From Wenyingzhuangia fucanilytica (GTDB lineage Bacteria > Bacteroidota > Bacteroidia > Flavobacteriales > Flavobacteriaceae), in contig NZ_CP014224.1 of the NCBI RefSeq assembly GCF_001697185.1, forward strand, positions 1,922,001-1,986,000: 64,000 nucleotides of DNA. Direction: 5' to 3'. The position numbers and the translations under genes were made by a program. The notes beneath the pieces are model-generated. The model was given only the letters and a program-made list of their open reading frames with translations. It did not search any database and was not told the DNA's origin. Shown in pieces: positions 44,561 through 52,522 of the stretch; position 1 is the stretch's first letter; each line of letters starts with the position of its first letter.

Positions 44561-45973
44561 TTATTTTTTGAAAACTCCTCCTGAAAAAGGAAAATGAGGG
44601 TTCACTTTACTTTCTTTTTTTAAAATAGTATTGGCTTTGGCAACTAACTCCGGATGTTCATTAGAAAGATCTGTCGTTTCATACAAATCCTTACTTAAAT
44701 CATACAACTCTGTATGGTAATTATCCGCATAACGAACTGCTTTCCAATTCCCCATTCTAACAGCTTGTCTAAACCCTTTTACAGATTGCCCTTCTTGAAT
44801 TTCCCAATACAAAAATTCATGCTTTTGCTTTTGTTCTTTTCCTAACAAATGTGGTAAGAAAGAAATACCATCAATATTACTAGGCGTTTTTGTTTTTGCT
44901 ACTTCGGCTAATGTTGGCATTACATCATAAAACGCAGCAGGGAAATTAGTGGTTGCTCCTTCTTTTATTTTGTTTTTCCAATAAGCAATTAAAGGAACTC
45001 TTACTCCTCCTTCGTACACATCTCTTTTATATCCTTTTAAACCTCCAGAGCTATTAAAGAACTTATAATCATGGTGGTTTTCTGCTGTTGGTCCATTGTC
45101 ACTAGAAATTAAAATTAAAGTATTTTCTAACTCTCCTCTTTCTTCTAGCTTGTTAAACAATCTTTTAATTTGCTCATCTAACATGGTAATTCTAGCCGCA
45201 TGTCTTCTTTCTATTTCTGGCCATTCTTCTATTTTATCTTTGTACAAGTCTGTTTTGCTTAAAAAGAATTCATGTGCGTGTGGAATTCTGTAAGACATGT
45301 ATAAAAAGAATGGTTTTTCTTCTGATTTTTTCTCTAAATAATCTAATGCAAAATTAGTTCTAAACTCATCTAAACATTGGTAATTGTTGTAGTTGTAAAA
45401 AATAGAATCTTGATTGTTGTTTACCCAATGTACTCTTTCATCAATTTCTTTTCCGTTTTTATCTTCTCCCCACTGTTCTTGCACAGCATAGTCAAAACCT
45501 CTTCCTTTTGCCCAAGTAGAAGTATCTTCTGGTACTCCTAAATGCCATTTTCCAATCATGGCTGTTTGGTAACCTGCATCTTGCAATACTTCTCCAATAG
45601 TGATTTCATCTTTTTGTAAAGGCACTCTATCCCACTTTCCGTTTATGGCTCCTTTATTTCCTCTAATACTTAAATGACCTGTGTGTTTACCTGTCATTAA
45701 AACAGCTCTAGAAGGAGAACAAACAGAAGTCCCTGCATAAAAATCAGTAAATCGCATTCCCATTTTAACTACTTCATCTAAAAACGGGGTTTTGATTACT
45801 TTTTGACCATAAGAACCTAATTCTCCATAACCTAAATCATCCGCCAATAAAATAATAATATTGGGTTTGTCTAACTGCTTTTTTACAACTTGTTTTTTAT
45901 TTTCTTGTTGCGTATTACAAGCAAATAAACTTGTTAATAAAACTAAAGTTATTCCTAGTTTTAAACTCTTCAT
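44561..45973 (-). CDS. S1 sulfatase, lipoprotein (C-S-P-S-R)
   Basis: This 470-residue protein has lipobox C19 (SLFACN), catalytic C85 in CSPSRAVLMTGKHTGHLSIRGNKG, ADDLGYGELGSYG upstream, IGKWHLG and SSDNGPT downstream. The TGHLSIRGNK run after the active site matches arylsulfatase subgroup S1_16-like, also seen in the sulfatase at 55585. The two share architecture and may act on different positions of the sugar. It is the second gene of a four-gene unit and starts four bases after the previous stop codon. Confidence 0.9.
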   Translation of the reverse strand: MKSLKLGITLVLLTSLFACNTQQENKKQVVKKQLDKPNIIILLADDLGYGELGSYGQKVIKTPFLDEVVKMGMRFTDFYAGTSVCSPSRAVLMTGKHTGHLSIRGNKGAINGKWDRVPLQKDEITIGEVLQDAGYQTAMIGKWHLGVPEDTSTWAKGRGFDYAVQEQWGEDKNGKEIDERVHWVNNNQDSIFYNYNNYQCLDEFRTNFALDYLEKKSEEKPFFLYMSYRIPHAHEFFLSKTDLYKDKIEEWPEIERRHAARITMLDEQIKRLFNKLEERGELENTLILISSDNGPTAENHHDYKFFNSSGGLKGYKRDVYEGGVRVPLIAYWKNKIKEGATTNFPAAFYDVMPTLAEVAKTKTPSNIDGISFLPHLLGKEQKQKHEFLYWEIQEGQSVKGFRQAVRMGNWKAVRYADNYHTELYDLSKDLYETTDLSNEHPELVAKANTILKKESKVNPHFPFSGGVFKK

Positions 45974-45977
45974 GCTA

Positions 45978-47342
45978 CTATTCTTTTAATTGATATAGAC
46001 CAAAAGCAGGTACGGCTTTCTTTTCCCATTTTGCTAAATCTCTTTTTAACTTTTTCTCCATTTTTAATCCTGTACCAATCAAATCATGTAATTCACTAGG
46101 ATCTGTTTTAACATTGTACATTTGATATTTTCCTGAATGGTATTTGATGATTTTCCAATCTCCACGAATGATAGAAGTATATTGATCTTCGTAACTTCTA
46201 AATCCAAACAAGTTTCTGTCTTTAATGCTTTCTCCTTTTAGTAAAGGCATTAAACTAACTCCTTGAATATTTTTGTTTTTATATTTTTTTCCTGAAGCAA
46301 TTTCTACAACAGTAGGAAACACATCAATAGACTGAACAGGTACAAAAGATTCGGTATTCGCTTTGGTAATTCCAGGATATTTAATCATAAACGGAACACG
46401 TGCTCCTCCTTCTGCTAAAGTATCGCCTCCTTTTTTACCTCCTCTTAAAGGAGCATTGGTATAAGCCCCTCCTTGGTCAGATAACAAAATAATTACGGTA
46501 TTGTCTTCAATTCCTTTTTCTTTTAAGGCTTTTCTGACCCTTCCCACAGATTCGTCCATAGCTTCTACCATAGCATGATGATCTGCATATTTCCCAGTAA
46601 TTCCTCTATCTTGATATTTTTTTAACAAATCTTTTCTACCTACAGAAGGTCCGTGTACAGAATAGTACCAAAACGTTAACATAAAGGGTTGTTTTTTATT
46701 ATAACCGCTAATAAAATCAACAGCTCCATCTGTTAAAACATCTGTTAAATAATCTCCTTTTTTAAAACCTTTCATAAATCCTTTTGGATCTTCTGAAGGT
46801 TTAAAGAATGGATAATAATAACTTTTTGGATGTCCTGCATCTGTTACTCCAAACTCGCTATCAAACCCTTGATCTATAGGGTAACGACCTGTATGACCTA
46901 AATGCCATTTCCCTATAAAGTGATTGTAGTATCCATATTCCTTAATTTTTTCTGCATAGGTAGTTTCATCTAACGGCAAATAATTTAAAGATGGCATTTG
47001 CACAGGGTCTGTTTTCCACATTGCATATTTTGCATCAGGATTTTTAGGATCCAAAGCAATATGCCTTACCATTTGCAAACGAACAGCTTCTTTACCTGTT
47101 AATAAAGACAATCTACTAGGACTACATGTAGGGGTAGGAATATAAGCTCTTTGAAAATCTAAACTTTCTTTTTTTAGCTGATCTAAATTTGGGGTTTCAA
47201 AAGAACTATTTCTATAACCTATGTCTGCCCAACCATAATCATCTACAAACAACAGCACAATGTTGGGTTGAGTTCCTGATTTTTGAGCATAACTATTGAC
47301 TACACCAAAGACTAATAAACCAAATAAGATATATTTTTTCAT
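45978..47342 (-). CDS. S1 sulfatase (C-S-P-S-R)
   Basis: This 454-residue secreted protein has a signal peptide (about 1-19, VVNSYAQ), catalytic C73 in CSPSRLSLLTGKEAVRLQ, LLFVDDYGWADIGYRNS with metal-binding acids, GKWHLGHTGRYP and LSDQGGAYT. The GWADIGYRNSSFETPN form is typical of a choline- or arylsulfatase-like marine subgroup. It is the first gene of the unit that ends at 40646; the gap of about 210 bases upstream contains a terminator and presumably a promoter, with no exact consensus seen. Confidence 0.9.
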   Translation of the reverse strand: MKKYILFGLLVFGVVNSYAQKSGTQPNIVLLFVDDYGWADIGYRNSSFETPNLDQLKKESLDFQRAYIPTPTCSPSRLSLLTGKEAVRLQMVRHIALDPKNPDAKYAMWKTDPVQMPSLNYLPLDETTYAEKIKEYGYYNHFIGKWHLGHTGRYPIDQGFDSEFGVTDAGHPKSYYYPFFKPSEDPKGFMKGFKKGDYLTDVLTDGAVDFISGYNKKQPFMLTFWYYSVHGPSVGRKDLLKKYQDRGITGKYADHHAMVEAMDESVGRVRKALKEKGIEDNTVIILLSDQGGAYTNAPLRGGKKGGDTLAEGGARVPFMIKYPGITKANTESFVPVQSIDVFPTVVEIASGKKYKNKNIQGVSLMPLLKGESIKDRNLFGFRSYEDQYTSIIRGDWKIIKYHSGKYQMYNVKTDPSELHDLIGTGLKMEKKLKRDLAKWEKKAVPAFGLYQLKE

Positions 47343-47488
47343 TATAAAATTTTAATAACATCATTTAATTACTACGAAATAAGCCAAAAAACATTTTTAT
47401 AATGTATCTAACTGTTAAAAAAATGTTCCTCTGTGTATAGTTTGCTATATTCCAGTCTTTTTATACAGTATAAGCTTTATAAAAAACA

Positions 47489-47518
47489 AAAGACTTTACT
47501 TAAAAAAGTAAAGTCTTT
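47489..47518 (-). terminator. Terminator after the second GH110 gene
   Basis: A perfect 12-bp stem (AAAGACTTTACT / AGTAAAGTCTTT) followed on the minus strand by TTTGTTTTTTAT lies 36 bases past the GH110 stop codon. Confidence 0.8.
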
Positions 47519-47553
47519 ATTTTAGTTTTAAAAAAATTAGGGAGGTATTAATA

Positions 47554-49374
47554 CTATTTTTTAGAAAGTCCTTTGTTTTTACTTACACTTAAATTACTAA
47601 CATCATCTGATGTTTTTACAACCAAAGGCCAACTAAAGTTTTTAAAACTATTCTTTTTTATAGAAACATCTTCGCAGTAAATTAAATCTACTGAAGGTAA
47701 TTTAGAACCTTCTGGGTAATCGGTACTAAATGTAATTCTATTGCCTTGAATATTTAATTGACTTACAGACATTGCATGTGCTAATAAACCATTATAACTT
47801 TTTATGGTATTATTAGTGAAATTAATATTTCTATGATATTTTTCAGTTCCTAAATGTTGCTTAGGTGTAAACATTGGCCCAATAAATAATGGATAATGTT
47901 CACCCGTACCGTATCCTATATTTTCAAAAGTATTATTAGTGATGGTGATGTCTTTTACTGCTCCGGACTCATACCATTTATTATTATCTCCTTCAATTAA
48001 AATACCATGCATTTGTGATGAGAAATAATTATTCTCTATCACTACCTTACCTTTTGTAGTAATTAAAGCGCCTCTAGCTCTATTGTCTCTAATAGTATTG
48101 TTACTCATGTATAGATCTGGATTCCATGTCAAATTTTCAAAAGACAAAAGTCCTTTTGGCATTTCTTTTGGCACTTGAGCAACCGTTAATAAAAACCTTT
48201 TTTCATTTAATTTTTGAGTTTTGGTAACTGTAGTTTCATAAAGAGGTAATATGGTTTCTCTAGAAATTAATGCCACCTTATCTCCTGGCTCAGAGAAAAC
48301 AATTCCCGCTTGCTGTACATGACTAATCTCACACAAAAAGGTATTATCTCCCAAATACTTCTCCACTTTTACATAAGCACCATGCACATTAATTCCATCA
48401 TCCATCATGTGTTCTAGTAAAGAGTTTTCCACTTTAATCATCCCTTTACATCCTAAAAAATGTGTAGCATCTGCTCTTGTTGAAAAAAATCTATCCTCAC
48501 GAGAGGTAACGATGAATTTATCAACCGTAATATTCTCACATCTTTCGGCAATTAAAGCCATTCCTCCTGCAGCATATACAGTTACATTTTCTATAAAACT
48601 ATCTTTAGATTCTGACAAATGTATGGCTTGTGCAAATCTATTTCCTCCTGGAGTAGGACCATATGTTGCAAAAACAGTTCCTATAGGTGGGGTTACTTCG
48701 GTATAATTAATAAACTTTGCCGTTTTATTATCTAATTTTTCTACTTTAGACTTATTAGAACTTCCTTTTAAATAATAATTTTTGGTATGCCAAATAGGAG
48801 CCCTTGTTTTAGAATCAAAAGCAATGTTTTGACCTATGACATCTTGCCAATCGTAATGATTAAATAATATTTCATTATTCTTTACTTCAAAGCCAAACTT
48901 TCCGTTGTTTACCTCTACTACAAAAGAATTTTCTTTACTATTATTTTCAATAACCTTTAACTCATTCACAAAAGAATGTTCCCAGTCAATTTTAAAGTTT
49001 TTTAACGTTGTGTTTTCTGAGTTTTCTACAACAATAGGACATATTTTTCCGTGAAAATTAAAAGTAGAACCATTACCATCTATAGTAAAATCTTGAAATC
49101 CATAAATAGGAAAAGCAATATGTTTTAAACTATTATCATGATTGGTTACTGCTCTATATTCTTCATAGGCATTCTCTGGATAAAATTCGTACTTCCCTTT
49201 TGGAAAAAATAAGGTAACCTCCTTTTTTCCTTTTAGTGATGTTATTAATCTATAAACTTCTAAAGTTACATCCTTCCCTGGTTTAATTCCATAATCGGAA
49301 ACATTAATAGTTTGCGCATTCCCATAGAAAACAAACATAAAAAGCAAGAAGCAAAGTGTTTGTAATTTCATCAT
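47554..49374 (-). CDS. GH110-family alpha-1,3-galactosidase (copy 2)
   Basis: This 606-residue secreted protein has a signal peptide (about 1-20, FYGNAQ) and the same beta-helix plan as copy 1: FTIDGNGSTFNFHGKICP, YAAGGMALIAERCEN, D302 (RADATHFLGCKG), D325-D326 (MDDGINVHGAY), NNTIRDNRARGALI. It is clearly diverged from the copy at 38654 outside the catalytic region, which suggests a different leaving group or sulfation tolerance. A candidate -7 box precedes it and a terminator follows, so it is probably a monocistronic member of the locus. Confidence 0.85.
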   Translation of the reverse strand: MMKLQTLCFLLFMFVFYGNAQTINVSDYGIKPGKDVTLEVYRLITSLKGKKEVTLFFPKGKYEFYPENAYEEYRAVTNHDNSLKHIAFPIYGFQDFTIDGNGSTFNFHGKICPIVVENSENTTLKNFKIDWEHSFVNELKVIENNSKENSFVVEVNNGKFGFEVKNNEILFNHYDWQDVIGQNIAFDSKTRAPIWHTKNYYLKGSSNKSKVEKLDNKTAKFINYTEVTPPIGTVFATYGPTPGGNRFAQAIHLSESKDSFIENVTVYAAGGMALIAERCENITVDKFIVTSREDRFFSTRADATHFLGCKGMIKVENSLLEHMMDDGINVHGAYVKVEKYLGDNTFLCEISHVQQAGIVFSEPGDKVALISRETILPLYETTVTKTQKLNEKRFLLTVAQVPKEMPKGLLSFENLTWNPDLYMSNNTIRDNRARGALITTKGKVVIENNYFSSQMHGILIEGDNNKWYESGAVKDITITNNTFENIGYGTGEHYPLFIGPMFTPKQHLGTEKYHRNINFTNNTIKSYNGLLAHAMSVSQLNIQGNRITFSTDYPEGSKLPSVDLIYCEDVSIKKNSFKNFSWPLVVKTSDDVSNLSVSKNKGLSKK

Positions 49375-49402
49375 TTAATTCTATATTTTATTGATTACGC
49401 AA

Positions 49403-49410
49403 CAAATCTA
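49403..49410 (-). promoter_or_regulatory. Candidate -7 promoter box of the second GH110 gene (TAGATTTG)
   Basis: An exact TAnnTTTG match on the minus strand lies 28 bases before the start codon. No TTTG is seen at the ideal upstream spacing. Upstream of it lie repeated AGAGATA(A/C)(G/T)TA motifs that could bind a regulator. Confidence 0.5.
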
Positions 49411-49499
49411 GTAGAGATTAATAAGGTTTAAGTATCTCTAAGTATATCTTACTTATCTCTGTGTAATTTATTGTTGATTAGTATTGAATCCCTCTATTT

Positions 49500-51077
49500 T
49501 TAAGAGTTTTTATTAATCAATTTTGTTATTTGTTCTTTTATTTTCTTGTTATTGTCTTTAGATAAATCCATATAGGTATTTAAATCATTAGCCAACTTTA
49601 CAATTATTTTTGCATACTTTTTATCATCAATAAAATTGACCAATTCATCTGGATCAGCTTCAATATCAAACAACCAAGGTTTACCTTTAGCCATTATACT
49701 TAATTTGTATCTACTAGTAATTGCAGCATAATAACCTAAACGTGAAAAAGTAACATCATCCCAATTATCTGGTAATTCATCTTTAAATAGAGGAGAAATA
49801 TCTCTTCCTGCAACTTTAGGACAATCGATGTCTAACAGGCTTAAAAAAGTTGGCATCCAATCGGTATTATTTGCTGCTAAATTCACCACCTTTTTTCTAG
49901 GGATTAAAGGATTTTTACTTTCTTTTCCTTGTGCTAACACGAATGGAATTTTAGCAGATGCTTCGTGAATAGTTCCTTTGTTTACACGTCCGTGCTCTCC
50001 TAATAAATCTCCATGATCTGATGAGAACATCACTATGGTGTTTTCAAAAATTCCTTCATCTTTTAATTTTTGAATAATACGACCTACATTTTCATCCACA
50101 ATTTTTACCATTCCTAAATATTGTTGAATACTCTTTTTCAACTTTTCTTCATCATTGGTTTTGTTATCTGGACTTTGCCATTTAGGTAATTTGGCTTTGT
50201 TTTTAAAAGCATAATCATATGTTTTAGGCAATTCAACCTTCATTCCATTATACAAAGTATCGTATGGAGTTCTAGCTATATCAGGTGTATGTGGATCTGG
50301 AATACTAACTACATAAAAGAAAGGTTTGTTTTTATTGTCTCCAATAAACTCAACAGCCCTATCTCCTAACCAGTCTGTTGTAAACTTTACATTTTTAGAT
50401 TTTTTATCTTGATAAATAGGCTGCCCATATTTATCCTTCCCTATCAATTTTGGATTCTTAGCTGCTCTGTAAGGATTTCCCTCTGCATCTATTCCTTTAA
50501 ATTTATCATGACCTCCATTAAACATAAACTTTTTATCCTGAAACCCATAATTATCTGTAGGAACTCCTGTTGGATATGGAGACCACCATTCGTCTTTATC
50601 TTTATTCCCAGATTCATCTCTACTTTCTGCCAAATGCCATTTCCCTGCATAACCTGTCATATACCCTTCTTCTGATAAAACATCAGCAATGGTAGTTACA
50701 TTAGGTTTTAAATATTTTCCATCCCCTTTTTTATTTGAATTGTTAGGAATCCCTAAAGTCATTGGATACATACCTGTAAACATAGAAGCTCTAGAAGCAG
50801 TACACACTGCTGCACTACAATACATTCTGTTAAATATCGTTCCATTTTCTGCCAAAGCATCAATATTTGGCGTTTCAACAACGGCCTCTTTACCCCACTG
50901 TAAAGCTTGCTCTGGAGTTAATTGATCTCTATAACAACTTAGAGTTCTAAAATTATGTTCATCTGTAATAATCCAAATAACATTTGTTTTTTTGGTTTGT
51001 TGAGCATGTGTATTTACTCCCATAAGTCCAATCATCACGCATAATTGAACTGCGTACAAAAATTTATTTTTTATCAT
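49500..51077 (-). CDS. S1 sulfatase with C-T-A-S-R active-site motif
   Basis: This 525-residue secreted protein has a signal peptide (about 1-25, GVNTHAQ). The active site is C92 in CTASRASMFTG, so the third motif position is Ala instead of the Pro found in the other six sulfatases. Ala is accepted by anaerobic-type sulfatase-maturing enzymes. WIITDEHNFRTLSC and FSSDHGDLLGEHG give the metal ligands; GDLLGEHG is typical of choline- and iduronate-sulfatase-like members. It follows the beta-helix lipoprotein gene by 21 bases and is probably co-transcribed with it. Confidence 0.88.
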   Translation of the reverse strand: MIKNKFLYAVQLCVMIGLMGVNTHAQQTKKTNVIWIITDEHNFRTLSCYRDQLTPEQALQWGKEAVVETPNIDALAENGTIFNRMYCSAAVCTASRASMFTGMYPMTLGIPNNSNKKGDGKYLKPNVTTIADVLSEEGYMTGYAGKWHLAESRDESGNKDKDEWWSPYPTGVPTDNYGFQDKKFMFNGGHDKFKGIDAEGNPYRAAKNPKLIGKDKYGQPIYQDKKSKNVKFTTDWLGDRAVEFIGDNKNKPFFYVVSIPDPHTPDIARTPYDTLYNGMKVELPKTYDYAFKNKAKLPKWQSPDNKTNDEEKLKKSIQQYLGMVKIVDENVGRIIQKLKDEGIFENTIVMFSSDHGDLLGEHGRVNKGTIHEASAKIPFVLAQGKESKNPLIPRKKVVNLAANNTDWMPTFLSLLDIDCPKVAGRDISPLFKDELPDNWDDVTFSRLGYYAAITSRYKLSIMAKGKPWLFDIEADPDELVNFIDDKKYAKIIVKLANDLNTYMDLSKDNNKKIKEQITKLINKNS

Positions 51078-51098
51078 AATTCTATTTTGATTTATTTT

Positions 51099-52382
51099 TT
51101 ATTCACAATTTGTTGTTGATTCTTCATCGTTTACCACTTCAAAACCTGTAATATACCCATTTGCTATTACCTCACTTTCTTGTAAAACTGCTAGATAATT
51201 AGGCGTATTTACCACACCCGCTATAGAAGGCCCTTTGTAGCTTTCCCCTCCTGGTTTTATGGGCTCTGTTGCTACTTGATTTCTTAACTCACAAGGCATA
51301 TATTTATAATGTTTGGGTTTTAGTTGTGCATTGTTTCCAAAAGTTGTGGTAATGTTTTTTATTTCCACCTCTTCAAAAGTTCCATCTACTAATTCTGGAT
51401 TGGTATATTTTTTAGAAACAAAACCTCCTTCTATTCTTACTGCAAAACCGCAACTGTTAGCAGTTATATTTTCTACATAAGCCTTTCCATTGTGCATGGC
51501 ATGTGGAGAAAACATAACAGCGGCATTCCCATTAGTACAAGAAATATTTTGTCCATAAATATTAGAAACACCTCCCAATTGTAAATCATTCATTTTGGTC
51601 CAACCTGTTTCCAATCGCAAAGTTACTCCTCCAGTTCCTTCTAAATTTTTAAATAAAATATTGGTTCCAGCTTGAATTTGAACCATTCCATACCCGTAAT
51701 CTGCATTTAGTGTATTTGCATTTTTTACAATTCCATTTTTAGGAAAATACCATGCTCCATTGTATTCAGTAATTCCAGCCGTAACAGCCGAAAAATCTGT
51801 ATAATCATCTAATACTGTAAAATTTGATAAAAAGAAATTTTCTACATTGCCAAGACTAAAAACTGCAACATTGATATTGTTATTATGTGTTAAATCAACC
51901 GTGAATTTTTCCAATTCATCATTACTAGTAACACTAACATTGCTTATTTTGTCTGATTCTTTTCCAAACCCAAACATGATATAATTCTTATCATCAGTTC
52001 TAAGTGATGGACGGATAACAGCTTTACTATCTATTACAATATGTACGTTAGATTTTAAATTGATTTCTGCAACAGAATAATCTCCTGATGGTATGATTAA
52101 TTTACCACCTCCCAAAGCAGAAACATCATCAATAGCCTGTTGTAATTTTTGACTATCATCTGTTTCAAAAGAATTGTCCACAGCGTAATCATCCACCAAA
52201 TTTTTAGTAACAGAAAAGGTTGTTTGTGGAGTATAAAATTCACTCTCTAAAATCACTTTTAAAGTTTCGTCTATTTCAGAAACTTCTTCTTTGTCTTCTA
52301 GCCCAATCGTTTTTTCTAAAGATTTTTTAGAACAAGACAAAATCATAAAAGGCAATAACAGAAAACAGTATTTATTTTTCAT
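51099..52382 (-). CDS. Right-handed beta-helix lipoprotein, GH82-like (iota-carrageenase-related)
   Basis: This 427-residue protein has lipobox C17 (ILSCSKKS), an N-terminal spacer, and from about residue 75 a parallel beta-helix: DDSQKLQQAIDDVSALGGGKLIIPSGDYSV is the usual cap, followed by NADYGYGMVQIQAGTNILF, GTGGVTLRLETGW (E258) and NGNAAVMFSPHAMHNGK. These resemble proteins annotated as GH82 iota-carrageenases. GH82 uses a Glu and an Asp two residues apart; here E258 is followed two residues later by Gly, so the enzyme may be inactive, may use another acid, or may act on another galactan. A pectate-lyase-like or unrelated beta-helix enzyme is the alternative. Confidence 0.6.
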   Translation of the reverse strand: MKNKYCFLLLPFMILSCSKKSLEKTIGLEDKEEVSEIDETLKVILESEFYTPQTTFSVTKNLVDDYAVDNSFETDDSQKLQQAIDDVSALGGGKLIIPSGDYSVAEINLKSNVHIVIDSKAVIRPSLRTDDKNYIMFGFGKESDKISNVSVTSNDELEKFTVDLTHNNNINVAVFSLGNVENFFLSNFTVLDDYTDFSAVTAGITEYNGAWYFPKNGIVKNANTLNADYGYGMVQIQAGTNILFKNLEGTGGVTLRLETGWTKMNDLQLGGVSNIYGQNISCTNGNAAVMFSPHAMHNGKAYVENITANSCGFAVRIEGGFVSKKYTNPELVDGTFEEVEIKNITTTFGNNAQLKPKHYKYMPCELRNQVATEPIKPGGESYKGPSIAGVVNTPNYLAVLQESEVIANGYITGFEVVNDEESTTNCE

Positions 52383-52395
52383 TTATGTATTATTA

Positions 52396-52427
52396 AAAAG
52401 AGTTTTCTTATATAAGAAAACTCTTTT
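52396..52427. other. Perfect 32-bp palindrome in the leader of the beta-helix gene
   Basis: AAAAGAGTTTTCTTAT is followed immediately by its exact reverse complement. It lies 14 bases before the start codon of the beta-helix gene and about 95 bases past the GH2 stop. As a terminator it would stop the GH2 transcript; its closeness to the next gene leaves no room for a promoter in between, so read-through, RNA processing or stabilisation is likely. Confidence 0.7.
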
Positions 52428-52522
52428 GTTATGTAACCTTAAAAATAATGAGAATGGAAAGTTTTAATGTCTTAGAAAATTTTTATAATGTAGCTGTAAG
52501 TATTTTTTTAAGCTATAAAAAA

